Below, piece after piece: positions 1-7,024 of a DNA stretch of 10,916 bases. The translations under genes were made by a program, and so were the position numbers. Origin of the DNA: Cruorifilaria tuberocauda (Eukaryota; Nematoda; Chromadorea; Rhabditida; Onchocercidae); the NCBI GenBank assembly GCA_013365365.1, contig JABVXU010001070.1, positions 1 through 10,916 of the forward strand. Direction: 5' to 3'. How positions within the stretch are numbered: position 1 is the stretch's first letter; each line of letters begins with the position of its first letter. The notes below the pieces were generated by a model that saw only the letters and a program-made list of their open reading frames with translations, did no database searches and was not told the origin of the DNA.

Positions 1-152
1 TTTGTAGTAAAATAAGCAATTGTTATAGTAAAATAACTGCTGTAGTAAAATAAGCAATTGTCTTAGCAAAATAATTGTTGTAGCAAAATAATTGTTGTAG
101 TGAAATAACTGTTGTAGTGGAATAAGCAGTTGTTGTAATGAAATAAGTAACA
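1..152. repeat. 17/21-bp degenerate tandem array
   Basis: About eight head-to-tail units can be read, each built on TGTAGTAAAATAA. A long form carries AGCAATTGT (about 21 bp) and a short form carries only ATTGT or ACTGT (about 17 bp). The two forms are interspersed, so the array evolved by 4-bp indels as well as point changes. It begins at or before the left edge of the window and decays after about 152. No reading frame of note crosses it. Confidence 0.85.
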
Positions 153-540
153 GTAATTTTTCTTTTCCTATTTGTTTCTGTCAATTGTTGATGAGTGTAA
201 ATTTGTAAACTTCCGATTTGTTTTTGTTTTTTTCTTTTTTTTTAAATATACTTTTCTTTTTATCACTTTCCTCTCACGTTTCTTTCATTCTTTTCATTAT
301 CTTTTTCTCCCATTATCTCTTTTAAAAATGATGATAATATTTATTGATTAATTTGATAAACAATTATGTGAATTTGAATTTATCATTTTTCATCGATTCA
401 CTCTTTTTATCAGTCTGAAAAAAATAGCAAAAATGTAAAATGTAGAAGAAAAAACTGATAATCTGATAAATATGATAGTTCAATTAATTTAATGAAATTA
501 AATCGATGTACTTAATTTGATGATTAAAATGTAATTTTGA
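153..540. other. AT-rich DNA, no gene seen
   Basis: This stretch holds T-rich runs (about 220-310) followed by mixed AT sequence. No ORF, splice-bounded exon or strong repeat was recognised. The end (about 505-540) weakly resembles the start of the duplicated block that follows, which may be a third, decayed copy. Confidence 0.5.
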
Positions 541-544
541 ATGA

Positions 545-770
545 GTAAATTCAATCAATTCAGTAATTTTATGATTAATAGGTAATCTTAATGAATTAGC
601 TAGCTGCCATTTTATATTGCGAGTTTATATATCGCTAAACCAATTTAGTTACATTGATAGTTAACAAATAATTTAAATAAAAGTAATTCAATCAATTCAA
701 TAATTTTATGATTAACAAGTAATTTTAAATAAGTCAACTAGCTAACTATCATTTTATATCAGTTAATATA
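545..770. repeat. ~90-bp block duplicated in direct orientation
   Basis: The block at about 545-632 recurs at about 683-770. Shared words in the same order are TTCAATCAATTCA, TAATTTTATGATTAA, GTAAT, CTAGCT or CTAGCTAACT, and CATTTTATAT. The copies differ by scattered substitutions and small indels, so the duplication is not recent. The 50 bases between them are unrelated. No coding potential is visible in either copy. Confidence 0.75.
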
Positions 771-809
771 TTATAAGATAAGATGGAATCTAATATTGTG
801 ATTGCATGT

Positions 810-881
810 TTAATAGGAAATGAAATATTTATTTAATAGGAAATGGAAATATGAAACTACAAAAGGAAATGGAAATGTGAC
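810..881. repeat. Three GGAAATGGAAAT-type units
   Basis: Units at about 810-829, 832-853 and 860-880 share AGGAAATGGAAATATGA with small changes. The first unit lacks one G. A reverse-complement match, TCCATTTCCATTTCC, occurs at about 9327-9341, probably from independent purine/pyrimidine simple sequence. Confidence 0.6.
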
Positions 882-1256
882 ATTCAAAAGCGATAAAAAT
901 TACTTAGCAGACAAAAATTAGAAATTTTCCGGTTTTGGTTTGCACTTTACTTAGAAGTTACTTAACTTAGAAGATCATGAATTTACTTTCTATAACAAAG
1001 ATGTAAAGCTAACGGATAACTTTAAGCTTACAATATACTAGAGCTAAGACTTTAGTTTAATACAACCCTGTATTAAACAACAAAAGCTATAAATTACTTT
1101 TTTAGGTAACCTAATGATTAGATAACCATTTTTGTGCTTTTATAAAAAACAGCTAATTTTATAAAAAATTTAAAATTTGCATATCATGCATATTTTATTT
1201 ATTAATTACTATCGACGATTACGATTGAGCAAAAAAAAAATCTGTAATTGAAAGCA
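882..1256. other. AT-rich DNA, no gene seen
   Basis: No ORF or exon was recognised. The stretch contains a duplicated ACTTAGAAG word (about 949-975), the perfect hairpin listed separately at 1055-1078, and an A10 run near 1231. Confidence 0.5.
1055..1078. other. Perfect 10-bp stem, 4-nt loop hairpin
   Basis: GTTTAATACA (1055-1064) and TGTATTAAAC (1069-1078) are exact reverse complements separated by ACCC. The arms do not extend past a mismatch at 1054/1079. No T-run follows directly and the context is eukaryotic, so a bacterial-type terminator is not implied. Function is unknown. Confidence 0.85.
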
Positions 1257-1397
1257 TTTTTAAATTTTATCTTGAATCAATAATTTATTTTATAGTATTA
1301 TAACCATAATAAACTCAATAATTCATTTTATAGTATTACAACTATTCGAACTGTAATACTATTTAATAAATTATTGATTAAAGATAAAATTTAAAAA
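1257..1397. mobile_element. Foldback / MITE-like element with ~46-bp inverted arms
   Basis: The left arm (1257-1302) pairs with the right arm (1352-1397) over 46 positions. By eye there are only three mismatches and one G-T pair. The 49-base centre contains a second copy of the inner half of the left arm, TCAATAATTCATTTTATAG at 1316-1334 continuing to about 1343. The right arm could therefore pair with either copy. The arms are non-coding and no transposase is present. The structure fits a short non-autonomous foldback element or a decayed MITE, but no clear target-site duplication was found. The 66-codon minus-strand ORF overlapping the right arm is judged to be chance. Confidence 0.7.
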
Positions 1398-1508
1398 AGA
1401 AAAAAAAACAGAATAAATAATTAAATAAATGAGGAACAAATAAATAAATTAATGACGAACAAATAGATGAATGTTTAAAAATGTCGAACAAAAAATTAAA
1501 ATAATTTC

Positions 1509-1552
1509 TTCTCTCTCTCTCCCACTCTCTCTCTTTCTTTTTCTCTCTCACA
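1509..1552. repeat. CT-rich microsatellite, left tract
   Basis: This is a pyrimidine-only run of CT dinucleotides with CCC and TTT interruptions, broken by a single A. It is separated from a second CT tract at 1609-1680 by a 56-bp insert. Polypyrimidine/polypurine mirror-type sequence of this kind can adopt triplex structure in vitro, which is known for the class and not shown here. Confidence 0.9.
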
Positions 1553-1608
1553 GTAAATCTGTCAAAGTATTTCCGCATAGTACAGCAGGAATAAATTAAC
1601 AGATTTAC
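1553..1608. repeat. 56-bp insert bounded by perfect 10-bp inverted repeats
   Basis: GTAAATCTGT (1553-1562) is exactly complementary to ACAGATTTAC (1599-1608). A second interrupted pairing, TATTTCC with GGAATA, lies inside it. The insert interrupts a pyrimidine tract that resumes immediately on the other side, and its composition differs from both flanks. It could be a tiny inserted palindromic element or a pre-existing unique spacer between two microsatellites. Confidence 0.7.
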
Positions 1609-1680
1609 CCCTCTATTCCTCTTTCCCTCCCTCTTTCTCTCTCTCTCTTTCCCTCTCCCTCCCTCTCTCTCTCTCTCTCT
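1609..1680. repeat. CT-rich microsatellite, right tract
   Basis: This is a nearly pure pyrimidine tract (CT)n with CCCTCCC interruptions, ending in an uninterrupted CT run. Its CCCTCTCCCTCCCTCTCT pattern matches the reverse complement of the GA tract at 9485-9549. Confidence 0.9.
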
Positions 1681-2757
1681 GTTATTAGTGCAACAAAAAA
1701 CAGATTGGTGGATTTTGTTGATTGATAGATCGAGAGATTGGATTAATAAAAATGAGGTAGGAAATAGACTAGGAAGTATTTGAACTTTAATTTTATATAT
1801 AAAAAAGTAATAAGGGGAATAAAAAGAAGTACTTATTTTCTCTTATCAATTTATATTATTCAGTATTTAAGTTCTCTCATAAACAATTTAAATATTTTGT
1901 TTTTGTATTCTAAGATGCTTAATTTCAAATTTTAATTTCCATTTCTTCATTATTCGATTTTTTTAGCTATGCAAAACGAAAAAACTTTTCGATTGAATTT
2001 AGAAAGACAATTTTTTTTTTAAAAAAAAAGCCTATTTTATGATCAAAAATTGATCGGAAAAAAAATAAATAAAATAATTTTTGAAGTAATTTCGATAAAA
2101 GAAAAAACAGATTTAAAAGAAAAATAAAAAACAAAAAAATAGAAAATGTAAAGAATAAAAAAAATAATAAATAATAAAAAACAAAAAAAAAATAGGAGAA
2201 ATAAAAAAAAATAAAAATAAAAGAATATATTTAAAAAAATTTTTTTTTTCGTTTTATGAAAAATTAAAAAAGGAAAAAACTTTTCCATATAAATAAAAAT
2301 GAAAAATAAAAATATAAATTAAAAGAAAATATAAAATATAAATAAAAAAACAACTAATTTTGCTATTATAGAAACTAATTCAAAAAAATTGTATAATGAA
2401 GAAATGAAAATTAATTTAAAATTAAATATTAATTTAAGATTAGTTACTTTAGAAAGCAAATACAAGCAAAAAAGCTATAATACAAGCAAAGGATTTACAA
2501 TTGTTTATTGGAAGAACTTCAAATACTAAATAATATAAAGTAATTTCCATAAATTAAAGTAAAATTCAAGATTATCAAATTTACTTTCATATTTGATCTT
2601 TGGTCCATGTGGAAAAAAGTTTTTTTTTTCGTAAATAAAATGAAATTTTAAACTAATCAATAAATAATTCTTACAATTTCTTCATTATTCATTTAGATTT
2701 TATATATGCATAAAATCTTCTTTTTTTTAAAGCTTAAAATTTCCTTTTTTTTTCTTT
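1681..2757. other. A- and T-rich DNA, no gene seen
   Basis: The stretch includes short homopolymer foldbacks (T10 with A9 near 2009-2029; A7 with T10 near 2233-2249) and an A-rich field of AAAATAAA-type words (about 2060-2350). The 81-codon minus-strand frame across 2043-2288 is the complement of A-rich sequence and reads as Phe/Leu/Ile runs. It has no convincing coding character. No splice-bounded exon was recognised. Confidence 0.6.
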
Positions 2758-2759
2758 TC

Positions 2760-2935
2760 TTTGTGAAAAAGTTTAAGTTAATGAAAAAAGTTTAAGTTAA
2801 TATTGTGAAAAGAGTTTAAGTTAATATTGTGAAAAAGTTTAAGTTAATTTTCAAAATTTTCATTTTCAAAGTACTTCAACAAAGTTTTACTTTTTTCCTT
2901 TTCACAAAGGAATGTAAACTTAAACTTTTTTAACT
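2760..2935. repeat. GTTTAAGTTAA units, four direct and one inverted
   Basis: Four direct units, beginning at about 2761, 2782, 2804 and 2828, share GAAAAAGTTTAAGTTAAT at a spacing of 20-24 bp. After a ~60-base T-rich spacer, the inverted form AAACTTAAACTTTTTTAAC lies at about 2916-2934. CTTTTCACAAAGG at 2898-2910 is the inverted form of the GTGAAAAG edge. The cluster can fold on itself over about 14 bp between the last direct unit and the inverted one. Confidence 0.75.
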
Positions 2936-3135
2936 TTTCCGGAAGCATATATGATTACGAATCCTGAAATGTTTGTTAGCAAATTAATATTGATATATTA
3001 GCATTTGTTAACTTTTCCTTGAATTAATTTATTTGCAATTACCGAAATTAATGTTCGTTAGTTAGTTGATAAGCATTGTTATGCACTTGTTAATCCTCCC
3101 GGGAAGGATGTATGATTAGTGAATCCTGAAATATC
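2934..3135. repeat. ~38-bp block duplicated 160 bp apart
   Basis: Copy one (about 2931-2970) and copy two (about 3091-3132) share GGAAG-ATATGATTA-GAATCCTGAAAT with about 80% identity. A third trace, TTGTTAACTTTTCCTTG, appears near 3005-3021. The intervening sequence is less AT-rich than most of the window. The copies look like edges or internal parts of a dispersed repeat and not coding sequence. Confidence 0.65.
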
Positions 3136-3139
3136 GAGA

Positions 3140-3300
3140 GCAATGGATTGCTTCCTGGTACGTTCCAGGTTGTATTTGATGGCGTGGTACCAGATATTCA
3201 TAATAGTGTTCTATAATCAAAATCATGAGTTCAAATTCTTTCATTGTTTCTCAGCAAAAGTAATAAATTTTCCGCATTAGGCTGATATACTTTTAATAAA
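3140..3300 (+). repeat. Possible decayed tRNA-derived (SINE-like) unit
   Basis: TGGCGTGGTACC (from 3180) partly matches a tRNA A box. AGTTCAAATTC (3228-3238) matches a B box at about 9 of 11 positions, and the spacing is close to a tRNA. A T-arm-like pairing (ATGA with TCAT) flanks the B box. No credible anticodon arm was found. CTGGTAC (3155-3161) and GTACCAG (3187-3193) are exact inverted words, and CCTGG/CCAGG forms a smaller hairpin at 3154-3169. The higher GC and the adjacent duplicated block suggest a dispersed element. A 45-codon frame from ATG 3143 to TAG 3280 crosses it but has no recognisable features. Confidence 0.3.
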
Positions 3301-3340
3301 TTTAATTTTTAAAAATTTAAATTTATTTTTAAAATTTTAG

Positions 3341-3456
3341 ACCGAAGTGAAATAAGTGGAGTGGACGGTGTGAATGGTACAGAATTCGTGGAGATCAATC
3401 GGCCAACTGATAGTACCGATTCCGGCTTAGGTTCTGATTCAGCTAATACCAGTAAG
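3341..3456 (+). CDS. Internal exon of an unidentified gene, with DSGLGS degron motif
   Basis: The segment is bounded by a T-rich AAAATTTTAG acceptor (ending 3340) and an AAG|GTAAAA donor (3457). Only one of the three forward frames is open. It starts with two bases that complete an upstream codon, gives 38 full codons from 3343, and ends exactly on a codon boundary. The GC is far above the flanks. The peptide is hydrophilic and rich in Ser, Thr, Asp and Gly, so it is probably disordered. Residues 23-33 read DSTDSGLGSDS and contain DSGLGS (codons 3418-3435). This fits the DSG-phi-x-S motif that, when doubly phosphorylated, recruits beta-TrCP/LIN-23 F-box ubiquitin ligases. Human I-kappa-B-beta carries the same hexapeptide near its N-terminus, so an I-kappa-B/Cactus-like or other degron protein is possible but unproven. 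No ankyrin repeats are in the window. Neighbouring exons were not identified; the next one must begin in phase 0. Confidence 0.72.
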
Positions 3457-4543
3457 GTAAAACTTTTTTTTACCTTTCAACTTTTTATTTTGAAATTGCT
3501 TTAGAATGAAAAAGAATTTAAAACGAAAGGTAAATTTTTATCAATAAATTAAGCAATCAGTGTGATAATTTTGATAAATTTTCGGTTAAATCAATATTCA
3601 TGAATCATGATTTTTTTGAAATTTTAAATAATTTTTAAGGATTTAAGCAATGCTTTAACTTATTACTGAGCGTAGTGATTAAACATAGCGATAATCTTAA
3701 TTTTTAAGGATATTTAAGAGTGATTTAGCTTTATATCATTAGGTATAGCGATATAGTAAGGCAAGAGTAAAAATCCAAGAGCTCAACTTGTTTCTTAAAA
3801 TAATTTTAAGTAATTTAGCTTTGTATTATTAAGTATAGCAATTAAATATAGCGATATTGTTAATTTTTAAAAATACTTAAGAAGTAATTTAGTTTATTAT
3901 TAAGTATAGCGATTAAATATAGCGATATTGTTAATTTTTAAAGAAATTTAAGGAGTAATCTAACTTGATAGTATTAAGTATAGCGATTAAATATAGCGAT
4001 ATTGTAAGACAATAATAAAAATCCAAGAGCTCAACTTGTTTCTTAAATTTTAAGTAATTTAGCTTTGTATTATTAAGTATAGCGATTAAATATAGCGATA
4101 TTGTTAATTTTTAAGAAATTTAAGAAGTAAGTTAACTTGATAGTATTAAGTATAGCGATTAAATATAGCGATATTGTAAGAGTAAAAATCTAAGGATGAA
4201 TATGATAATTTTTATATATTTTGTTTCGGTTAAATTAACATTCATGGATTATGATTTTTTTTGAATAAATTTTAAATATATTTAAAAAGTGCTTAAGCTT
4301 TATATTATTAAGTATAGAGATTAAATATAGCGATACTGAGATTGCGATTCTTTTTTTCCGCTATCGGAAATGATTTTTTCAAGAACAAATAAATCAAATA
4401 AATGCTTTATGCTTTAAAAATTGAAACTATATTATCGTAAGAAAATTCCATTATATTTTTAAAAAAAATAAAAAATTTTTAAAAATAAAAATTCATGGAT
4501 TAAAATTTTTTGAACTTTAAAGCAATTTTAAAAAAGATTTCAG
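3457..4543 (+). other. Intron sequence downstream of the exon (extent uncertain)
   Basis: The intron begins with a GTAAAA donor. Its 3' end is not known. A GATTTCAG acceptor-like site ends at 4543, but the short frame after it overlaps a strong hairpin and stops after 26 codons, so it is not accepted as an exon. Most of the interval is occupied by the TATAGCGAT satellite. From about 4345 to 4540 only AT-rich sequence with short A and T runs is seen. Confidence 0.5.
3563..4340. repeat. Intronic satellite with paired TATAGCGAT cores
   Basis: Eight core sites occur at about 3669, 3741, 3831, 3901, 3974, 4074, 4146 and 4309. A complete core is two TATAGCGAT words separated by TAAA. Eleven exact TATAGCGAT words are present. 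Cores are mostly 70-73 bp or about 100 bp apart, joined by TTAATTTTTAA-GAAATTTAAG linkers. A ~100-bp stretch (3768-3870, with CAAGAGCTCAACTTG) is repeated almost unchanged at 4016-4110. An older ~130-bp copy pair (about 3563-3695 and 4203-4337, sharing TTCGGTTAAAT and ATTCATGAATCATGATTTTT-like text) brackets the array. The nested levels indicate repeated local duplication. No frame is conserved across units. Confidence 0.85.
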
Positions 4544-4556
4544 AGAATGAAATTAT

Positions 4557-4604
4557 TAATTGTTAAACTTACAGGAACTAAAATTCCTATGAGTTTAACA
4601 ATTA
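4557..4604. other. 21-bp-stem, 6-nt-loop hairpin
   Basis: Positions 4557-4577 pair with 4584-4604 around the loop CTAAAA. The outer 13 bp (TAATTGTTAAACT with AGTTTAACAATTA) are exact. Inside these come one T-G pair, one A-T pair, one C/A mismatch and then five exact pairs (AGGAA with TTCCT). The stem stops cleanly at both outer edges. The whole is shorter than a usual pre-miRNA and lies in presumed intron or intergenic DNA. It could be a small palindromic insertion or a structured transcript element. Confidence 0.85.
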
Positions 4605-4992
4605 CTTTAGAGTATCAGATATGATACTTAATTTGATAGTTTAAAAAAATGAACACATAAAATGATTGATCAATTTGATTATGAGATTATGACGAATTTA
4701 TACATCAAATTAAAAATTAAATTCTAAATGAAATTATATCAATCAGTTATTTTGAATTAAAAATAAATATTACAATTTCAATTTCAAATATTGTAAACGA
4801 GAAAAATATTTGCAGATGAAAATTATGATTAAATTACGAAATAGTGATAAAGTTGAAGATTTGAAAGTACATAAATTTTATTTGAATTAAATAACTGAAA
4901 TTTTAAATTTACTACAGTTATTCTATCTCTTTCCGGTTTTTTTTTCCTCATCGATAAGAGAAAATAAAATAAAATTAGCATTATCCGAAATG
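4605..4992. other. AT-rich DNA, no gene seen
   Basis: This is mixed AT sequence with short ORFs only. No repeat with more than two convincing units and no exon-like GC rise were seen. A TTTCCGG-T10-CC segment near 4931-4948 is the only local oddity. Confidence 0.5.
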
Positions 4993-5259
4993 TTATAATT
5001 ATCATTATTTCTTTATAATATCATTATTTCCTTTATCATTATTCTTTTTATAATAATTATTATTTTCTTTATAATTATCATTATTCTCTTTATAATTATT
5101 ACTATTTCTTTATAATTATCATTATTTTCTTTATAATTATCATTATTCTCTTTATAATTATCATTATTTTCTTTATAAGTATCATTATTTCTTTATAATT
5201 ATCATTATTTCTTTATAATTATCATTATTTTCTTTACACTTATCATTATTTTCTTTATT
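4993..5259. repeat. TTATAATTATCATTATTTC tandem array
   Basis: About 13 head-to-tail units of 19-21 bp are built on CTTTATAATTATCATTATT, with T, TC or CT insertions at the junctions. Later units are very uniform, while the first three are more degenerate. The + strand carries almost no G across the array. It fades into T-rich sequence at about 5250-5275. Confidence 0.92.
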
Positions 5260-5343
5260 TATTTTTTCTTTATTCCAAATGATTTTTCATCTTATTCTTA
5301 GCAAATGTAAATAGTTCCTTTTTTTTTTCACAGAGAAAAAGTT

Positions 5344-6227
5344 ATGCTAACAACTTCAATAAACAATACTTGCTTCTCTTACTATTTTTACAAGTATTGT
5401 CACTTCTACAACTACCATTGCTACCAATAATACTACCACTGCTAACATTAGCACTACTGATACTATTACTGGTACTGTTAGTAAAATTTTAGTTATAGCA
5501 TTACTGATAGTACTGATACTATCGTTGGTACTGTTAACCGATACTACTAGTATCACTTCCGGTAGCACAACTGATACTATTACCGGTATTACTGATAGCA
5601 TTACTACTAGCATTGCTAACTAGTATCACTACTGATACTATTACCACCACTGTTATCAGTACTGTTAATTGGTGTTAGTACTGATACTACTAGTACTAAT
5701 ACCAGTAGTACTACTGATATTACTAGTACTATTACTACCACCGCTACCAGCTACTGATATACCAGTGCTACCGATATTACTATTGATTTTACTACTGGTA
5801 CTATTAGCTACCATTACTACTACTACCCTAGTCTATACTTGATACCACTGCTATTATACTACTACCGTATTACTGTCACTTACTGCTACTGCTAGTACTA
5901 CTGTAACACTAGTATAACAACTATAATATCGCTACCATTAATACGAACAGTATTACTTCTGTTACTGCTAGTTCTACTGCTACTACTTACTTGTACTGCG
6001 GTACTACTGGTACTACTAGTACTACTGCTATCACTATCACTGATATAAGAACTATAATATCTACTAGTAGAGAAACTATAGTAACCAGTAGTACTGTATT
6101 ACTAGTACATTGGATACTGTTTATACTACAAATCAATACTATTAATCTAAGTGTAGTTGATATAGTTATAGCAGCAGAAAGTTATATTACTATTTTTATA
6201 GCTATCTTTATTACTGTTATTTACTAA
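5344..6227. repeat. Degenerate ACT/AGT trinucleotide field (~880 bp)
   Basis: The sequence is dominated by triplets of the form NNT, chiefly ACT, ATT, GAT, GGT, GTT, AGT and ACC. Because ACT and AGT are reverse complements, the field looks similar on both strands and is full of palindromes (AGTACT, ACTAGT, GGTACC). The triplet phase shifts several times (for example near 5480-5530). In-phase stretches read as Thr/Ser/Ile/Val-rich peptides, and off-phase ones as Leu-rich. Open frames of 78-85 codons exist on both strands at 5356-5613 and 5991-6227, but they arise from stop-poor triplets. They show no conserved motif and are not called as genes. GC is higher than in the surroundings. A decayed ACT microsatellite is the simplest reading, and an ancient repetitive Ser/Thr-rich coding region is the alternative. 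Confidence 0.8.
5363..5400. other. Perfect 10-bp inverted repeat at the start of the ACT field
   Basis: ACAATACTTG (5363-5372) and CAAGTATTGT (5391-5400) are exact reverse complements with an 18-base pyrimidine-rich spacer. The repeat sits where the triplet field begins. Mismatches follow on both sides. Confidence 0.75.
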
Positions 6228-7024
6228 GAGTATTCGAGCCGACAAGATATGTTATGATCGTAATAATATTTCATTACAAATATAAATGTAACTACCAATC
6301 ATACCATTCGATATGATCGTATAAAATTGTAATCAGCAAACTGATTGTAAATTTCAATTCTTACATTTTTTCTGATAACCGTTTTTATTTTAATCAGAAT
6401 TCGAAATTACGATTATTTACTGAAATTACGATTATAAAAAAGTGATTGTAACTGAAAATGTTATTTTGTTGTTTTTCTTCATCAGTTAGTTTTCCTTTTT
6501 TTTTTTTTGATTTTACCTAAATTTTATTTTTTAGTAAAAATTAATCAATGATTTAAAATTGAATAAAAATAGGTATAGATTTTGGAAGAAGAAAAGAATA
6601 AGAATAAAAATTTTTACTGGAAAAATTCTTCGAATGGATATTTACTTACTGGTGTAATTTAGGTAAATAAAATTACATTTAAATGTTATTACTTTTTGCT
6701 ATATCTCAATTGTATATCTCAATTATATAATTTTTTTTTCTTTGGATTTTAAATTTATTGAAAAATGTTTTCATGATATTAATGTAGCATTACGTAATAT
6801 TGCAATTGTATATCCCATTTCATACTCTTATAAATTATAAATTATTTAAAAAAAAATTAATTTATAAATATTTCCCTGTAAATATCATTCTATAAAAATA
6901 TTATGAATATTTTATATATTTTCGTTATCCGCACATTTTATCATTATTTTTTATTGTTTATTTCCGTGGAAAATACGACATCCGTTAGAAAAGTGAAATT
7001 TTAATTTTAATTTCAATTTCAATT
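6228..7024. other. AT-rich DNA, no gene seen
   Basis: The first 200 bases are less AT-rich and contain a duplicated ATATGATCGTA-like word (6246-6262 and 6310-6322) and GAAATTACGATTAT twice in direct repeat (about 6403 and 6421). AATCAG-CAAA-CTGATT forms a short hairpin near 6332-6347. After that come T-rich runs, and an ATTTCA hexamer run near 6995-7028. No exon was recognised. Confidence 0.55.

Noticed and set aside
1378..1578. 66-codon minus-strand ORF with a charged Arg/Glu/Lys stretch
   Set aside because: The charged stretch is the translation of the CT/GA microsatellite, and the frame also spans a foldback arm.
2005..2032. T10-A9 hairpin resembling a terminator
   Set aside because: Homopolymer T/A foldbacks are expected in such AT-rich DNA, and the eukaryotic context makes a Rho-independent terminator inappropriate.
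2043..2288. 81-codon minus-strand ORF
   Set aside because: It is the complement of AAAATAAA-type sequence, giving Phe/Leu/Ile runs and no motif.
3143..3280. 45-codon ORF upstream of the exon
   Set aside because: No splice donor in this frame joins in phase with the exon at 3341. The region looks repeat-derived and the peptide has no features.
4544..4624. Possible next exon after a GATTTCAG acceptor, in the required phase 0, 26 codons then TGA
   Set aside because: The frame lies almost entirely over the 21-bp hairpin, whose symmetry explains its sequence. It is short and AT-rich, with no recognisable peptide.
5356..5613. 85-codon minus-strand ORF, Val/Ile/Ser-rich
   Set aside because: It is the complement of the ACT/AGT triplet field. 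The opposite strand is open over the same range, as expected from stop-poor triplets.
5991..6227. 78-codon plus-strand ORF, Thr-rich
   Set aside because: It reads the ACT triplets of the degenerate field. It has no start context or motif, and the frame is not continuous with the rest of the field.
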